Source: JAXGPP01 sp964436865 (GTDB lineage Bacteria > Planctomycetota > Planctomycetia > Pirellulales > Thermoguttaceae). From it: a DNA stretch of 7,716 bases. The stretch covers positions 1 through 7,716 of the forward strand of contig CAYTFK010000330.1 in NCBI GenBank assembly GCA_964436865.1. The letters run 5' to 3'. A program made the position numbers and the translations under genes. Of the stretch, positions 1 through 7,610 are shown in pieces. The first letter of the stretch is position 1; the number at the start of each line of letters is the position of its first letter. The notes under the pieces are model-generated. The model was not told where the DNA came from. It did no database searches and saw only the letters and a program-made list of their open reading frames with translations.

Positions 1-308
1 CCGTTGAACGTGCACACGCAACGCTTCACGCCGAGGAGGTCCGCGTACTTCTGCTCAAAGGTCGAGACCGTCTTCCCTCCCAGGCGGCACCACGTGCCGC
101 TCCGGACCACCCCGATCAGTTTTTTCTCGTCGTTCGGATCCCACACCGGCCAGCTTTGCCAGCCGCCTCGGTGGACGGGCGTGCCACCGAGAATGGCAAG
201 CTCGCCGGCCTTTTCGCTCGCGGCTCCGTAACCGCTGGCGCCGCAGGCCGCGACCGCCGCCCCCGTTGATGCCAGGAACCCTCGCCGTGTGAGCTCGTTC
301 TTACTCAT
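1..308 (-). CDS. DegT/DnrJ/EryC1/StrS-family PLP protein with Tat signal (5' part only)
   Basis: The first 102 codons of a gene that runs off the left edge. The ATG at 308-306 has an AAGGAG ribosome site (322-317) eight bases upstream. Residues 5-25 form a twin-arginine signal, with TRRGFL at 7-12 followed by a small-residue Ala/Gly stretch; Val-Ala-Ala-Cys at 19-22 also fits a lipobox, so the product could be a Tat-exported lipoprotein. After the signal come the hallmarks of the DegT family N-terminus: LAILGGTPV, then a WPVWD element, then RSGTW, and a FEQKYADLLGVKR segment leading to FNG just before the edge. Family members are PLP-dependent sugar aminotransferases or dehydratases; the catalytic lysine lies outside the window, so activity cannot be judged. 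It follows the ferredoxin-fusion gene by 38 bases on the same strand, so the two are probably co-transcribed. Family assignment is firm; substrate is unknown. Confidence 0.85.
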   Translation of the reverse strand, partial: MSKNELTRRGFLASTGAAVAACGASGYGAASEKAGELAILGGTPVHRGGWQSWPVWDPNDEKKLIGVVRSGTWCRLGGKTVSTFEQKYADLLGVKRCVCTFN

Positions 309-346
309 CCCTCGTACTCCTTTTCGCATGGGAACCGCCGGCAAAC

Positions 347-1255
347 CTACGTCCGCTGCGCCTTCCGTAGCGAGATCGCCTCCTGAGGGCACTCGGCAAC
401 GCACTGTCCACAAGCCGTGCAACGGCTGGCGTCGATCTTGGCCACCCCGTTGACGCTGATCGCCTCTGCGGGGCAGACGCGCATGCACAGCCCGCAAGCG
501 GCACACAGATTGGCATCGACGACGGCAACCAGGCGACCGGTCGCTGCCGGCGCCGCGATGTGCCCGATTCGCTCGTTCAGGGCGGCAAGTTGCTGCTCGA
601 CCGCCTCGGCCTGCGCCTTCAGTGTGGCAAGCTCCTGGTCGGCGGCCGATTGCGGATGCGGAGTGGGTTGCGACTGTAAAGGGGAAGGAGCGCTGGCCGG
701 TGCGTCGGCCTGGCGAGCACCCGGTCCCCTGCCGCGCCCGCGGCCCATCTGCATGCCACCACCACCGCCCCTTCCCATTCCTCGCCCCATCCCATCGCGT
801 TGTCCACGTCCCATACCCATACCCCTTCCCATACCCATTCCCCTTCCCATACGCGGCGAAGCAAACGTACTGGCGTCTGCGCTGGCAGGCGAACTCGCGC
901 CAAAGTGACCGGCGACATTCGGCTGTTCAGCGTGCGAGTAACGACCGGCTTTGAAGTTCTCGACCGCCTCGCGGACAGTTCCCGAACAGCCCACGACTAC
1001 CGTAAGTCCCGCCGCCGACAAGGTCTGGTACGCATTGGGGCCGCAATTGCCAGTGAGGACAATCCTCGCGCCCTTCTCGGCCGCCATTTGGGCCGTTTGG
1101 ATCCCTGCCGCACTGTCCCGCGAGCCATTCGGATTGGCCACGGCCTCAAAGGTCAGGTCTTCCGTCTCCACGACAAGCAAGTACTCGCAGCGCCCGAAGC
1201 GCGGGTCGATCGACGATTCGAGACTGGCACCGGTAGCGGTGACGGCGATCTTCAT
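347..1255 (-). CDS. NifX/NifB-type (MTH1175-like) domain fused to a two-[4Fe-4S] ferredoxin
   Basis: A 302-residue composite protein. Residues 1-112 match the dinitrogenase iron-molybdenum cofactor-binding fold: MKIAVTATG, then SIDPRFGRCEY, then TGNCGPNAYQTLSAAG, then CSGTVREAVENFKAGRY. Residues 135-181 are a low-complexity Met/Gly/Arg segment (MGRGMGMGRG units and a five-Gly run). Residues 182-205 are Pro/Ala/Gln-rich, 207-230 are a probable coiled coil, and 247-296 are a bacterial-type double ferredoxin with Cys251, 254, 257, 261 and Cys279, 282, 285, 289, each set followed by Pro. There is no signal peptide, so it is cytoplasmic. The ATG at 1255-1253 has AGGAAGAAGGG eight bases upstream. 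NifX-type domains bind iron-sulfur or Fe-Mo precursor clusters; here a role in cluster carriage or redox delivery is inferred, and no nif genes are visible. Both ends look intact. The family call is strong; the role is open. Confidence 0.88.
   Translation of the reverse strand: MKIAVTATGASLESSIDPRFGRCEYLLVVETEDLTFEAVANPNGSRDSAAGIQTAQMAAEKGARIVLTGNCGPNAYQTLSAAGLTVVVGCSGTVREAVENFKAGRYSHAEQPNVAGHFGASSPASADASTFASPRMGRGMGMGRGMGMGRGQRDGMGRGMGRGGGGGMQMGRGRGRGPGARQADAPASAPSPLQSQPTPHPQSAADQELATLKAQAEAVEQQLAALNERIGHIAAPAATGRLVAVVDANLCAACGLCMRVCPAEAISVNGVAKIDASRCTACGQCVAECPQEAISLRKAQRT
810..848 (-). repeat. 18-bp tandem repeat with G-quadruplex potential inside the NifX-ferredoxin gene
   Basis: On the plus strand seven runs of three or four C (810-812, 816-818, 822-825, 828-830, 834-836, 840-843, 846-848) are separated by only two or three bases. 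On the minus, coding strand and in its mRNA these are seven G-runs with loops of 2-3 bases, well above the four needed for an intramolecular G-quadruplex. Bases 810-827 and 828-845 are an 18-bp tandem duplication differing only at 821 versus 839. It encodes the MGRGMGMGRG units of the linker. The run pattern is seen directly; folding is inferred. Confidence 0.75.
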
Positions 1256-1349
1256 TCGAGTTACCCTTCTTCCTGTTGAGCCGGGCAGCCGACTCGGTAT
1301 CGAATCGCGACTTGCTTTCTGGTGACACTACAGTGCACGGTACATGCCG

Positions 1350-1417
1350 CTCAGATTCAACCGCACAAGAGAAATCGCAACAGCTTTTGATCACAATACT
1401 TGTGACTTCAATCTGAG
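1350..1417. promoter_or_regulatory. Long imperfect dyad upstream of the NifX-ferredoxin gene
   Basis: The left arm 1350-1369 and right arm 1399-1417 are near-complementary. The outer CTCAGATT pairs with AATCTGAG, one mismatch follows, two more pairs follow, then a small internal loop, then CACAAG pairs with CTTGTG. That gives about 16 pairs around a 29-base centre. It begins about 95 bases upstream of the minus-strand start codon, so it could be a structured mRNA leader or a large operator. It has no T-tract and is not GC-rich, so a classical terminator is unlikely. The symmetry is seen directly; the role is inferred. Confidence 0.45.
1391..1405. promoter_or_regulatory. Perfect 15-bp palindrome, candidate operator
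   Basis: TCACAA and TTGTGA form perfect six-base arms around a three-base centre (TAC). It lies partly in the loop and partly in the right arm of the larger 1350-1417 dyad, so the two structures are mutually exclusive. A second perfect dyad, GAGTA/TACTC around TGG, follows at 1415-1427. Its size suits a dimeric winged-helix or MarR/ArsR-type repressor, but no binding protein can be named. Confidence 0.4.
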
Positions 1418-1600
1418 TATGGTACTCGGTTCGTACGGTTGCATTTCGCGTGAATGTGTCGATGTGCAGAATTGCAACTTGCACTGTTTCGAATCTTCGG
1501 ACCACCTCCTCGCGGCGTAAAGGCGCTAACGAGGTCATGCCGATCGCCTGGACTCGCAAGTCTTCGATGGTTGCGCAGCTTCTGACCCTGAAGATGGAGC

Positions 1601-1834
1601 TCAGCCTTTTGCAGGCCGGTAGAACACCGCGTTGCCGACTTGGCTCGCCCGGACCAGACCCGCAGCACTGAGATGCTCGATCACCTTAAGGACTTTATGG
1701 CGATGCATGCCAAGACCGCCGACAAGAAACGGATTGTCCTGCTTAGACTTACAACCGGCGGCCGCGCCGTGACGAAAGTGAGCGTGTGCGAAGGCTTCGC
1801 TTCGATTTACCGGCCGCCCAAGCGGCTTGTCCAA
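1601..1834 (-). pseudogene. Winged-helix regulator-like fragment
   Basis: A 77-codon minus-strand frame from a TTG at 1834 to a stop at 1603-1601. The C-terminal half (from the ATG at 1708) reads HRHKVLKVIEHLSAAGLVR, then a short wing with VGNAVFYRPA. This is the pattern of a recognition helix and wing in ArsR-like regulators (HLKVL..AGLV, then G..VYYR). The N-terminal half does not resemble the dimerisation and first helices of that family, there is no ATG at a sensible place and no ribosome site, and the frame is closed by a stop at 1867-1865. A decayed or frame-shifted metal- or redox-responsive regulator of the neighbouring operon would explain it; chance similarity of a 35-residue stretch is the alternative. 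Confidence 0.3.
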
Positions 1835-1932
1835 ATCAGCTCTTTGGAGGGGTCTCGCTCGGCATTACGGCCACAAACTCTTTCAGTGGAGGGATTTGAC
1901 TGAACTAGACCAGAGACGGTACGAGGCTATTA

Positions 1933-1952
1933 TTGACAGTATGGGCTGTCAA
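1933..1952. promoter_or_regulatory. Dyad covering the -35 box, candidate operator
   Basis: TTGACAG (1933-1939) and CTGTCAA (1946-1952) are perfect seven-base inverted arms around a six-base centre. The left arm contains the -35 box and the right arm lies just upstream of the -10 box, so a dimeric protein bound here would block RNA polymerase. The binding protein is unknown. Confidence 0.45.
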
Positions 1953-1960
1953 AATATAAT
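1933..1960 (+). promoter_or_regulatory. Consensus sigma70 promoter of the secreted-protein gene
   Basis: TTGACA at 1933-1938 and TATAAT at 1955-1960 both match the consensus exactly and are 16 bases apart. Transcription would begin around 1966-1968, and the ATG of the next gene is at 1969. The message would therefore have no leader or only a base or two, consistent with the absence of a ribosome binding site before that ATG. Box match is seen directly; the start site is inferred. Confidence 0.7.
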
Positions 1961-1968
1961 CGGCTCCG

Positions 1969-2415
1969 ATGCGTCTCCTCTGCCTCTCTCTTCACCTCCG
2001 GCTATGGTCTGCGGTTGCGGCCATCGTGCTGCTCCACGCGCTCGGTACGCGCACGGTCGAAGCGACCTGCGGCGACTGGCTAGCGCATCCGGCCGAGCCG
2101 GGTGGGATCGCTGACGAGCCGGTCGCCGACCAGCCGATGACGCACTTAACCCCGACGGCCGAGCAGCCCGCAGAGACGCACTCCACCCCGCGACCTACAG
2201 ACTGCCGCGGCCCATTGTGCCGCCAGGCCCCGTCCCCCGTTCCGACAGAAACGCCTCCGGCTCGGATCGCCCCCGTGCACCGCGCCGACGCCTGCCAGGC
2301 GGTCGCTGAAGCGACGGCCGAACCCGGCATTGACCGCTTGCTCTCTCTCTCCGAGCAGGCCCATCTTCTGCCCGGCTTCCCTGCCCAAATCGACCGCCCC
2401 CCGCGAGCAGCTTAG
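1969..2415 (+). CDS. Small secreted proline-rich four-cysteine protein, function unknown
   Basis: A 148-residue protein. Residues 1-32 form a signal peptide: Arg2 and Arg11, a hydrophobic core (LWSAVAAIVLLHALG), and a likely cut after VEA at 30-32. The mature chain starts TCGDWLAH and is rich in Pro, Ala and Thr. It has four cysteines, at 34, 79, 84 and 109, the middle pair in CRGPLC, which could form disulfides outside the cytoplasm. No enzyme motif is visible. From memory, planctomycetes encode short exported proteins with a similar C-x-GP-x-C element; I cannot check this here. The ATG at 1969 is chosen because a consensus promoter ends eight bases before it; no ribosome site is present, as expected for a leaderless mRNA. 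The gene stands alone between the divergent operon and the gap zone. Confidence 0.65.
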   Translation: MRLLCLSLHLRLWSAVAAIVLLHALGTRTVEATCGDWLAHPAEPGGIADEPVADQPMTHLTPTAEQPAETHSTPRPTDCRGPLCRQAPSPVPTETPPARIAPVHRADACQAVAEATAEPGIDRLLSLSEQAHLLPGFPAQIDRPPRAA

Positions 2416-2457
2416 CCGATAGCGGTCCGCGATCCGCTTCGACCGTTGCGCTCAGTC

Positions 2458-2512
2458 TCCGGTCCCATTGGTCATTGGTGCTCGGGTCTTGGTGCTTCTC
2501 ACCGCTGGGGCT
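2458..2512 (+). repeat. 55-bp direct repeat, left copy, ending at the gap edge
   Basis: This 55-base stretch, starting TCCGGTCCC and ending CGCTGGGGCT, is identical to 2613-2667. It ends at the last base before the N run. Such an exact overlap of contig ends is typical of a de Bruijn graph k-mer overlap, so the second copy may not exist in the real genome. Confidence 0.9.
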
Positions 2513-2612
2513 NNNNNNNNNNNNNNNNNNNNNNNNNNNNNNNNNNNNNNNNNNNNNNNNNNNNNNNNNNNNNNNNNNNNNNNNNNNNNNNNNNNNNNNN
2601 NNNNNNNNNNNN
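2513..2612. other. Assembly gap of 100 N
   Basis: Exactly 100 unknown bases, the conventional placeholder for a scaffold gap of unestimated size. Its true length may be zero, or negative if the flanking 55-base copies are one and the same sequence. Open frames drawn across it are not real coding evidence. Confidence 0.97.
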
Positions 2613-2667
2613 TCCGGTCCCATTGGTCATTGGTGCTCGGGTCTTGGTGCTTCTCACCGCTGGGGCT
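2613..2667 (+). repeat. 55-bp direct repeat, right copy, starting at the gap edge
   Basis: Identical over 55 bases to 2458-2512 and beginning at the first base after the N run; the sequence continues with unique bases from 2668. Confidence 0.9.
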
Positions 2668-2720
2668 CGCTCCGTTTGTCCCTCGTCATTCGCCATTTCA
2701 CCCATCTTAGTCCTTTCCCC

Positions 2721-5603
2721 ATGTCTGATTCGGCCCTCGGCAATTCGCTGCCGCCGCCTGCCAAGAAGAAGTATCTCCGGGCCGTCAGCCCGCGGCTGCG
2801 GAGACTGCTCTATGTGGTGTTTGCCCTACTGGCGCTGCTGGCGGCCAATGCCGGCTACCTCGCGGCGATCACCGCCCTGGAATGGGCCACCGGGCGAACC
2901 TACGAAAACTATTTCTACCAGTACATGTTCCTGGGGCACCTCGTGCTCGGGCTGGTATTCATCGTGCCGTTTGTGGCCTTCGGCACGCTGCACCTGGTAG
3001 CCTCGAAGAACCGCCGCAACCGCCGCGCGGTCCGGATCGGCTACGTGCTCTTCATCGTCTCCATCGTGGTGCTGCTGACCGGCGTGCTGTTGACCCGGGC
3101 CGGAGGCTTCGATCTCAAGCAACCGCAGGTCCGCAGCGTGGTGTACTGGCTGCACGTGATCGCGCCGCTGGTGGCCGCGTGGCTCTACTGGCTGCACCGG
3201 CTGGCCGGGCCGCGAATCAAGTGGCGGATCGGCCTGAGCTATGCCGCGGTCGTCGGCGTCGCCGTGCTGGCGATGGTCTATTTCCACTCCGAGGACCCGC
3301 GGAACTGGTTCGCCGTCGGGCCCGAGTCGGGCACGAAGTACTTCGAGCCCTCGCTGGCCCGCACCGCCTCGGGCAACTTCATTCCCGCCGACGCCCTGAT
3401 GAACGACAAATATTGCGAGAAGTGCCACGCCGATGTCCACGCCCAGTGGAGCTCGAGCGTGCACCGCTTCAGCTCGTTCAACAATCCACCCTACCTGGCG
3501 AGCGTGACCGAGACGCGGGAGGTGTCGCTGGCGCGCGACGGCAATGTGCAGGCCTCGCGCTGGTGCGCCGGCTGCCACGACCCCGTGCCCTTCTTCAGCG
3601 GCGCATTCGACAATCCCCACTTCGACACCCGGAACGATCCCACCGCGCATGCCGGAATCACCTGCTCGGTGTGCCACGCCGTGACCCACGTGAACAGCAC
3701 CCGCGGCAACGCCGACTACACCATCGAGGAGCCGCTTCAGTACCCGTTCGCCTACAGCGACAATCCGGTGCTCCAGTGGGTCAACAACCAGCTCATCAAG
3801 GCGAAGCCGTCGTTCCACAAGAAGACGTTCCTGAAGCCGTTCCACAAGACGGCCGAATTCTGCTCGACCTGCCACAAGGTACACCTGCCCTACGCGCTGA
3901 ACAACTACAAGGAGTTCCTCCGCGGCCAGAACCATTACGACACCTACCTGCTGAGCGGCGTCTCCGGACACGGCGCGCGGAGCTTCTACTACCCGGAAGA
4001 GGCCAAGACCAACTGCAACGAGTGCCACATGCCGCTGGTGGCGTCGGACGATTTCGGCGCGAAGTTCTTCGACGGCGCCACGAAGCTGAGCGTCCACGAC
4101 CACCTCTTCCCTTCGGCCAATACTGGTGTGGCCTGGCTGCTCGACAAGCCCGAGATCATCAAGGCCCACGAGAACTTCCACCAGGGAACCATGCGGGTGG
4201 ATCTGTTCGGCCTCCGCGAAGAGGGGAAGATCGACGGCCGGCTCATCGCTCCGTTGAGGCCCGCAGTTCCAACGCTCGAGCCCGGCAAGACCTACCTGCT
4301 CGAAGCGGTCATCCGCACGCTCAAGCTCGGCCATCCCTTCACTCAGGGAACCGCCGATTCGAACGAGGTCTGGCTCGACGTGACCGTTACGTCGGCGGGC
4401 CGCGTCATTGGCCGCAGCGGCGCGCTTGATCCGGCGAAGGCCAACGAGGTCGATCCCTGGGCCCATTTCGTCAACGTGTTCATGCTCGACCGCAACGGCA
4501 ACCGCATCGACCGCCGCAATCCGCAAGACATTTTCACGCCGCTCTACAACCACCAGATCCCGCCCGGCGCCGGCCAGACGGCCCACTACGCGTTGCGGCT
4601 GCCCGAGCGGCTCGACGCGCCGGTGACGGTGGAAGTGAAGCTTCAGTACCGCAAGTTCGACCAGCGGTTCATGGACTTTGTCGCCCGCACCAACGAGCGC
4701 CTGGGCAGCACGATCCGCGGTCACCAGCCCGGCAAGCCCTACTACAACGAGCTGCCGATCACCACTTTGGCCACCGACAAGGTGACGTTCCCCGTAGCGG
4801 GCGTCGACTCGCCGGTCACCAATCCCACGCCCGATTTCCCCCTCTGGCAGCGATGGAACGACTACGGCATCGGCCTGTTGCTCAAGGGAAACGCCGAATT
4901 GCGGCAGGCGGCCGAGGCATTTGCCGAGGTCGAGAAGTTGGGCCGCTGGGACGGCCCGATGAACCTGGCCCGTGTCTACAACGCGGAAGGGCGGATCGAC
5001 GAGGCGGTCGAGGCCCTTCAGCGGGCCGCGAAGTTCGAGCAGGAAAAGGGTTACCCGCGGTGGACATGGGCCTGGCTCAGCGGCGTGGTGAATCGCCAGC
5101 AGGGGCATCTTGAGGAAGCCGCCCGGAATCTCCGCAGCGTGCTCACCGACCGCACACCCGAGATGCAGAAACGGTCGTTCGATTTCAGCCTCGACTACGA
5201 AGTGATCAATCTCTACGGCCAGACGCTGTTCGACCTCGGCCGGCAGCGGGCGCGGCAGGGGCGCTCCGAGGAGGCACAGCGCTATTGGCGCGACGCCGTG
5301 GCTCAGTTCGACAAGACTCTAGAACTGGATCCGGAAAACGTCACGGCCCATTACAACCTGCATTTGCTCCACCGCGAGTTGGGCGACGTGGCGAAGGCGA
5401 ACGAGCATGAGCGGTTGCACCGCATGTATAAGCCCGACGATAACGCGCAGGGCATGGCGGTGCGGCTGGCCCGCGAGCGCTATCCGGCGGCGAACCATGC
5501 CGCCGAGGCGGTCGTGATCTATGCACTCGACCGGCCCGGAGCCCCCGGTCTGGAAGCGTCCGCGGCGGCAGAGCAAGTGGCATCTCAGGCGGGAGGAGAA
5601 TGA
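2721..5603 (+). CDS. Membrane-anchored pentahaem cytochrome c (c554-like) with C-terminal TPR repeats
   Basis: A 960-residue protein. Five membrane helices lie at about 29-52, 70-92, 105-126, 139-161 and 169-189. The basic segments KKKYLRAVSPRLRR, SKNRRNRRAVR and PRIKWR all fall on the inside, so the rest faces the periplasm. His73 and His91 in helix 2, and His145 and His159 in helix 4 (14 apart, as in cytochrome b), could hold b-haems. Five c-haem sites follow: CEKCH 232, CAGCH 282, CSVCH 315, CSTCH 381 and CNECH 432. The first is followed by the HAQWSSSVH pattern of cytochrome c554-like proteins. Residues 510-650 are beta-rich and contain LGHPFTQG, where His538 may be a haem ligand. TPR-like helices fill about 712-900. 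The ATG at 2721 is the first plausible start after the gap; it lacks a ribosome site, and the next Met (69) would lose helix 1. Quinol-to-periplasm electron transfer is inferred. Confidence 0.88.
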   Translation: MSDSALGNSLPPPAKKKYLRAVSPRLRRLLYVVFALLALLAANAGYLAAITALEWATGRTYENYFYQYMFLGHLVLGLVFIVPFVAFGTLHLVASKNRRNRRAVRIGYVLFIVSIVVLLTGVLLTRAGGFDLKQPQVRSVVYWLHVIAPLVAAWLYWLHRLAGPRIKWRIGLSYAAVVGVAVLAMVYFHSEDPRNWFAVGPESGTKYFEPSLARTASGNFIPADALMNDKYCEKCHADVHAQWSSSVHRFSSFNNPPYLASVTETREVSLARDGNVQASRWCAGCHDPVPFFSGAFDNPHFDTRNDPTAHAGITCSVCHAVTHVNSTRGNADYTIEEPLQYPFAYSDNPVLQWVNNQLIKAKPSFHKKTFLKPFHKTAEFCSTCHKVHLPYALNNYKEFLRGQNHYDTYLLSGVSGHGARSFYYPEEAKTNCNECHMPLVASDDFGAKFFDGATKLSVHDHLFPSANTGVAWLLDKPEIIKAHENFHQGTMRVDLFGLREEGKIDGRLIAPLRPAVPTLEPGKTYLLEAVIRTLKLGHPFTQGTADSNEVWLDVTVTSAGRVIGRSGALDPAKANEVDPWAHFVNVFMLDRNGNRIDRRNPQDIFTPLYNHQIPPGAGQTAHYALRLPERLDAPVTVEVKLQYRKFDQRFMDFVARTNERLGSTIRGHQPGKPYYNELPITTLATDKVTFPVAGVDSPVTNPTPDFPLWQRWNDYGIGLLLKGNAELRQAAEAFAEVEKLGRWDGPMNLARVYNAEGRIDEAVEALQRAAKFEQEKGYPRWTWAWLSGVVNRQQGHLEEAARNLRSVLTDRTPEMQKRSFDFSLDYEVINLYGQTLFDLGRQRARQGRSEEAQRYWRDAVAQFDKTLELDPENVTAHYNLHLLHRELGDVAKANEHERLHRMYKPDDNAQGMAVRLARERYPAANHAAEAVVIYALDRPGAPGLEASAAAEQVASQAGGE
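5592..5598 (+). promoter_or_regulatory. Ribosome binding site that fixes the start of the FG-GAP gene
   Basis: GGAGGAG lies inside the last codons of the cytochrome gene, nine bases before the ATG at 5608. It rules out the longer frame from 5521, whose extra 29 residues only shadow the upstream gene's end. The placement suggests translational coupling of the two genes. Confidence 0.75.
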
Positions 5604-5607
5604 GCCG

Positions 5608-7539
<1,932 letters not shown>

Positions 7540-7610
7540 ATAGTGACGGAGCAGATGCGGCGTTCTTGTGACGGTTTTCTCTTATCTCATCTTGAAGGAA
7601 GGCGATTCGC

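Larger units (their letters stand above)
1256..1968. other. Divergent intergenic region without a secure gene
   Basis: About 700 bases between the minus-strand NifX-ferredoxin gene and the plus-strand secreted-protein gene. Bases 1320-1450 are visibly less GC-rich than the flanking genes and hold several dyads, described separately; the promoter of the minus-strand operon should lie here, but I could not pick out convincing -35/-10 boxes for it. Bases 1450-1870 contain only short competing frames, of which one minus-strand frame (1834-1601) resembles a winged-helix regulator. A plus-strand stretch at about 1830-1945, with a segment reading LFQWRDLTELDQRRYEAII, has protein-like composition. 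It has no good start and runs out of frame into the next gene. The right end carries the promoter at 1933-1960. Confidence 0.6.
2416..2720. other. Intergenic region with scaffold gap before the cytochrome gene
   Basis: About 205 known bases plus 100 N. Apart from the duplicated 55-base segment it contains short iterations: CATTGG twice in a row near 2467, TTGGTGCT twice within each 55-base copy, and GTCATTCGCCATTT at 2685-2698. Such CATT-rich iterations recall dispersed intergenic repeats of planctomycetes, which would also explain why the assembly broke here. No terminator for the upstream gene and no clear promoter or ribosome site for the cytochrome gene could be recognised. Confidence 0.55.

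Noticed and set aside
622..1325. Several plus-strand open frames across the NifX-ferredoxin gene
   Set aside because: They translate the complement of the Gly/Met repeat and cysteine motifs into His/Pro/Ser-rich nonsense without domains.
2341..2352. CT dinucleotide run as a phase-variable tract
   Set aside because: Only about five units, near the 3' end of the gene and encoding part of an ordinary Leu/Ser segment; too short to argue for slippage.
2421..2438. AGCGG/CCGCT hairpin after the secreted-protein gene as a terminator
   Set aside because: Only five pairs around an eight-base loop and no following T-run.
2458..2667. Genuine tandem duplication or CRISPR-like repeat around the gap
   Set aside because: Only two copies, each flush with an N run; a contig overlap explains it more simply, and there are no spacers.
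2475..2720. Extension of the cytochrome frame upstream through the gap
   Set aside because: The frame stays open only because N bases hide stops; the translation of the two 55-base copies is meaningless and the ATG at 2721 starts a sensible protein.
2826..5108. A 760-residue open frame on the minus strand opposite the cytochrome gene
   Set aside because: It is a mirror of high-GC codon usage in the true gene; it is Val/Arg/Gly-rich with no domain, and the plus-strand frame carries five CXXCH motifs, membrane helices and TPRs.
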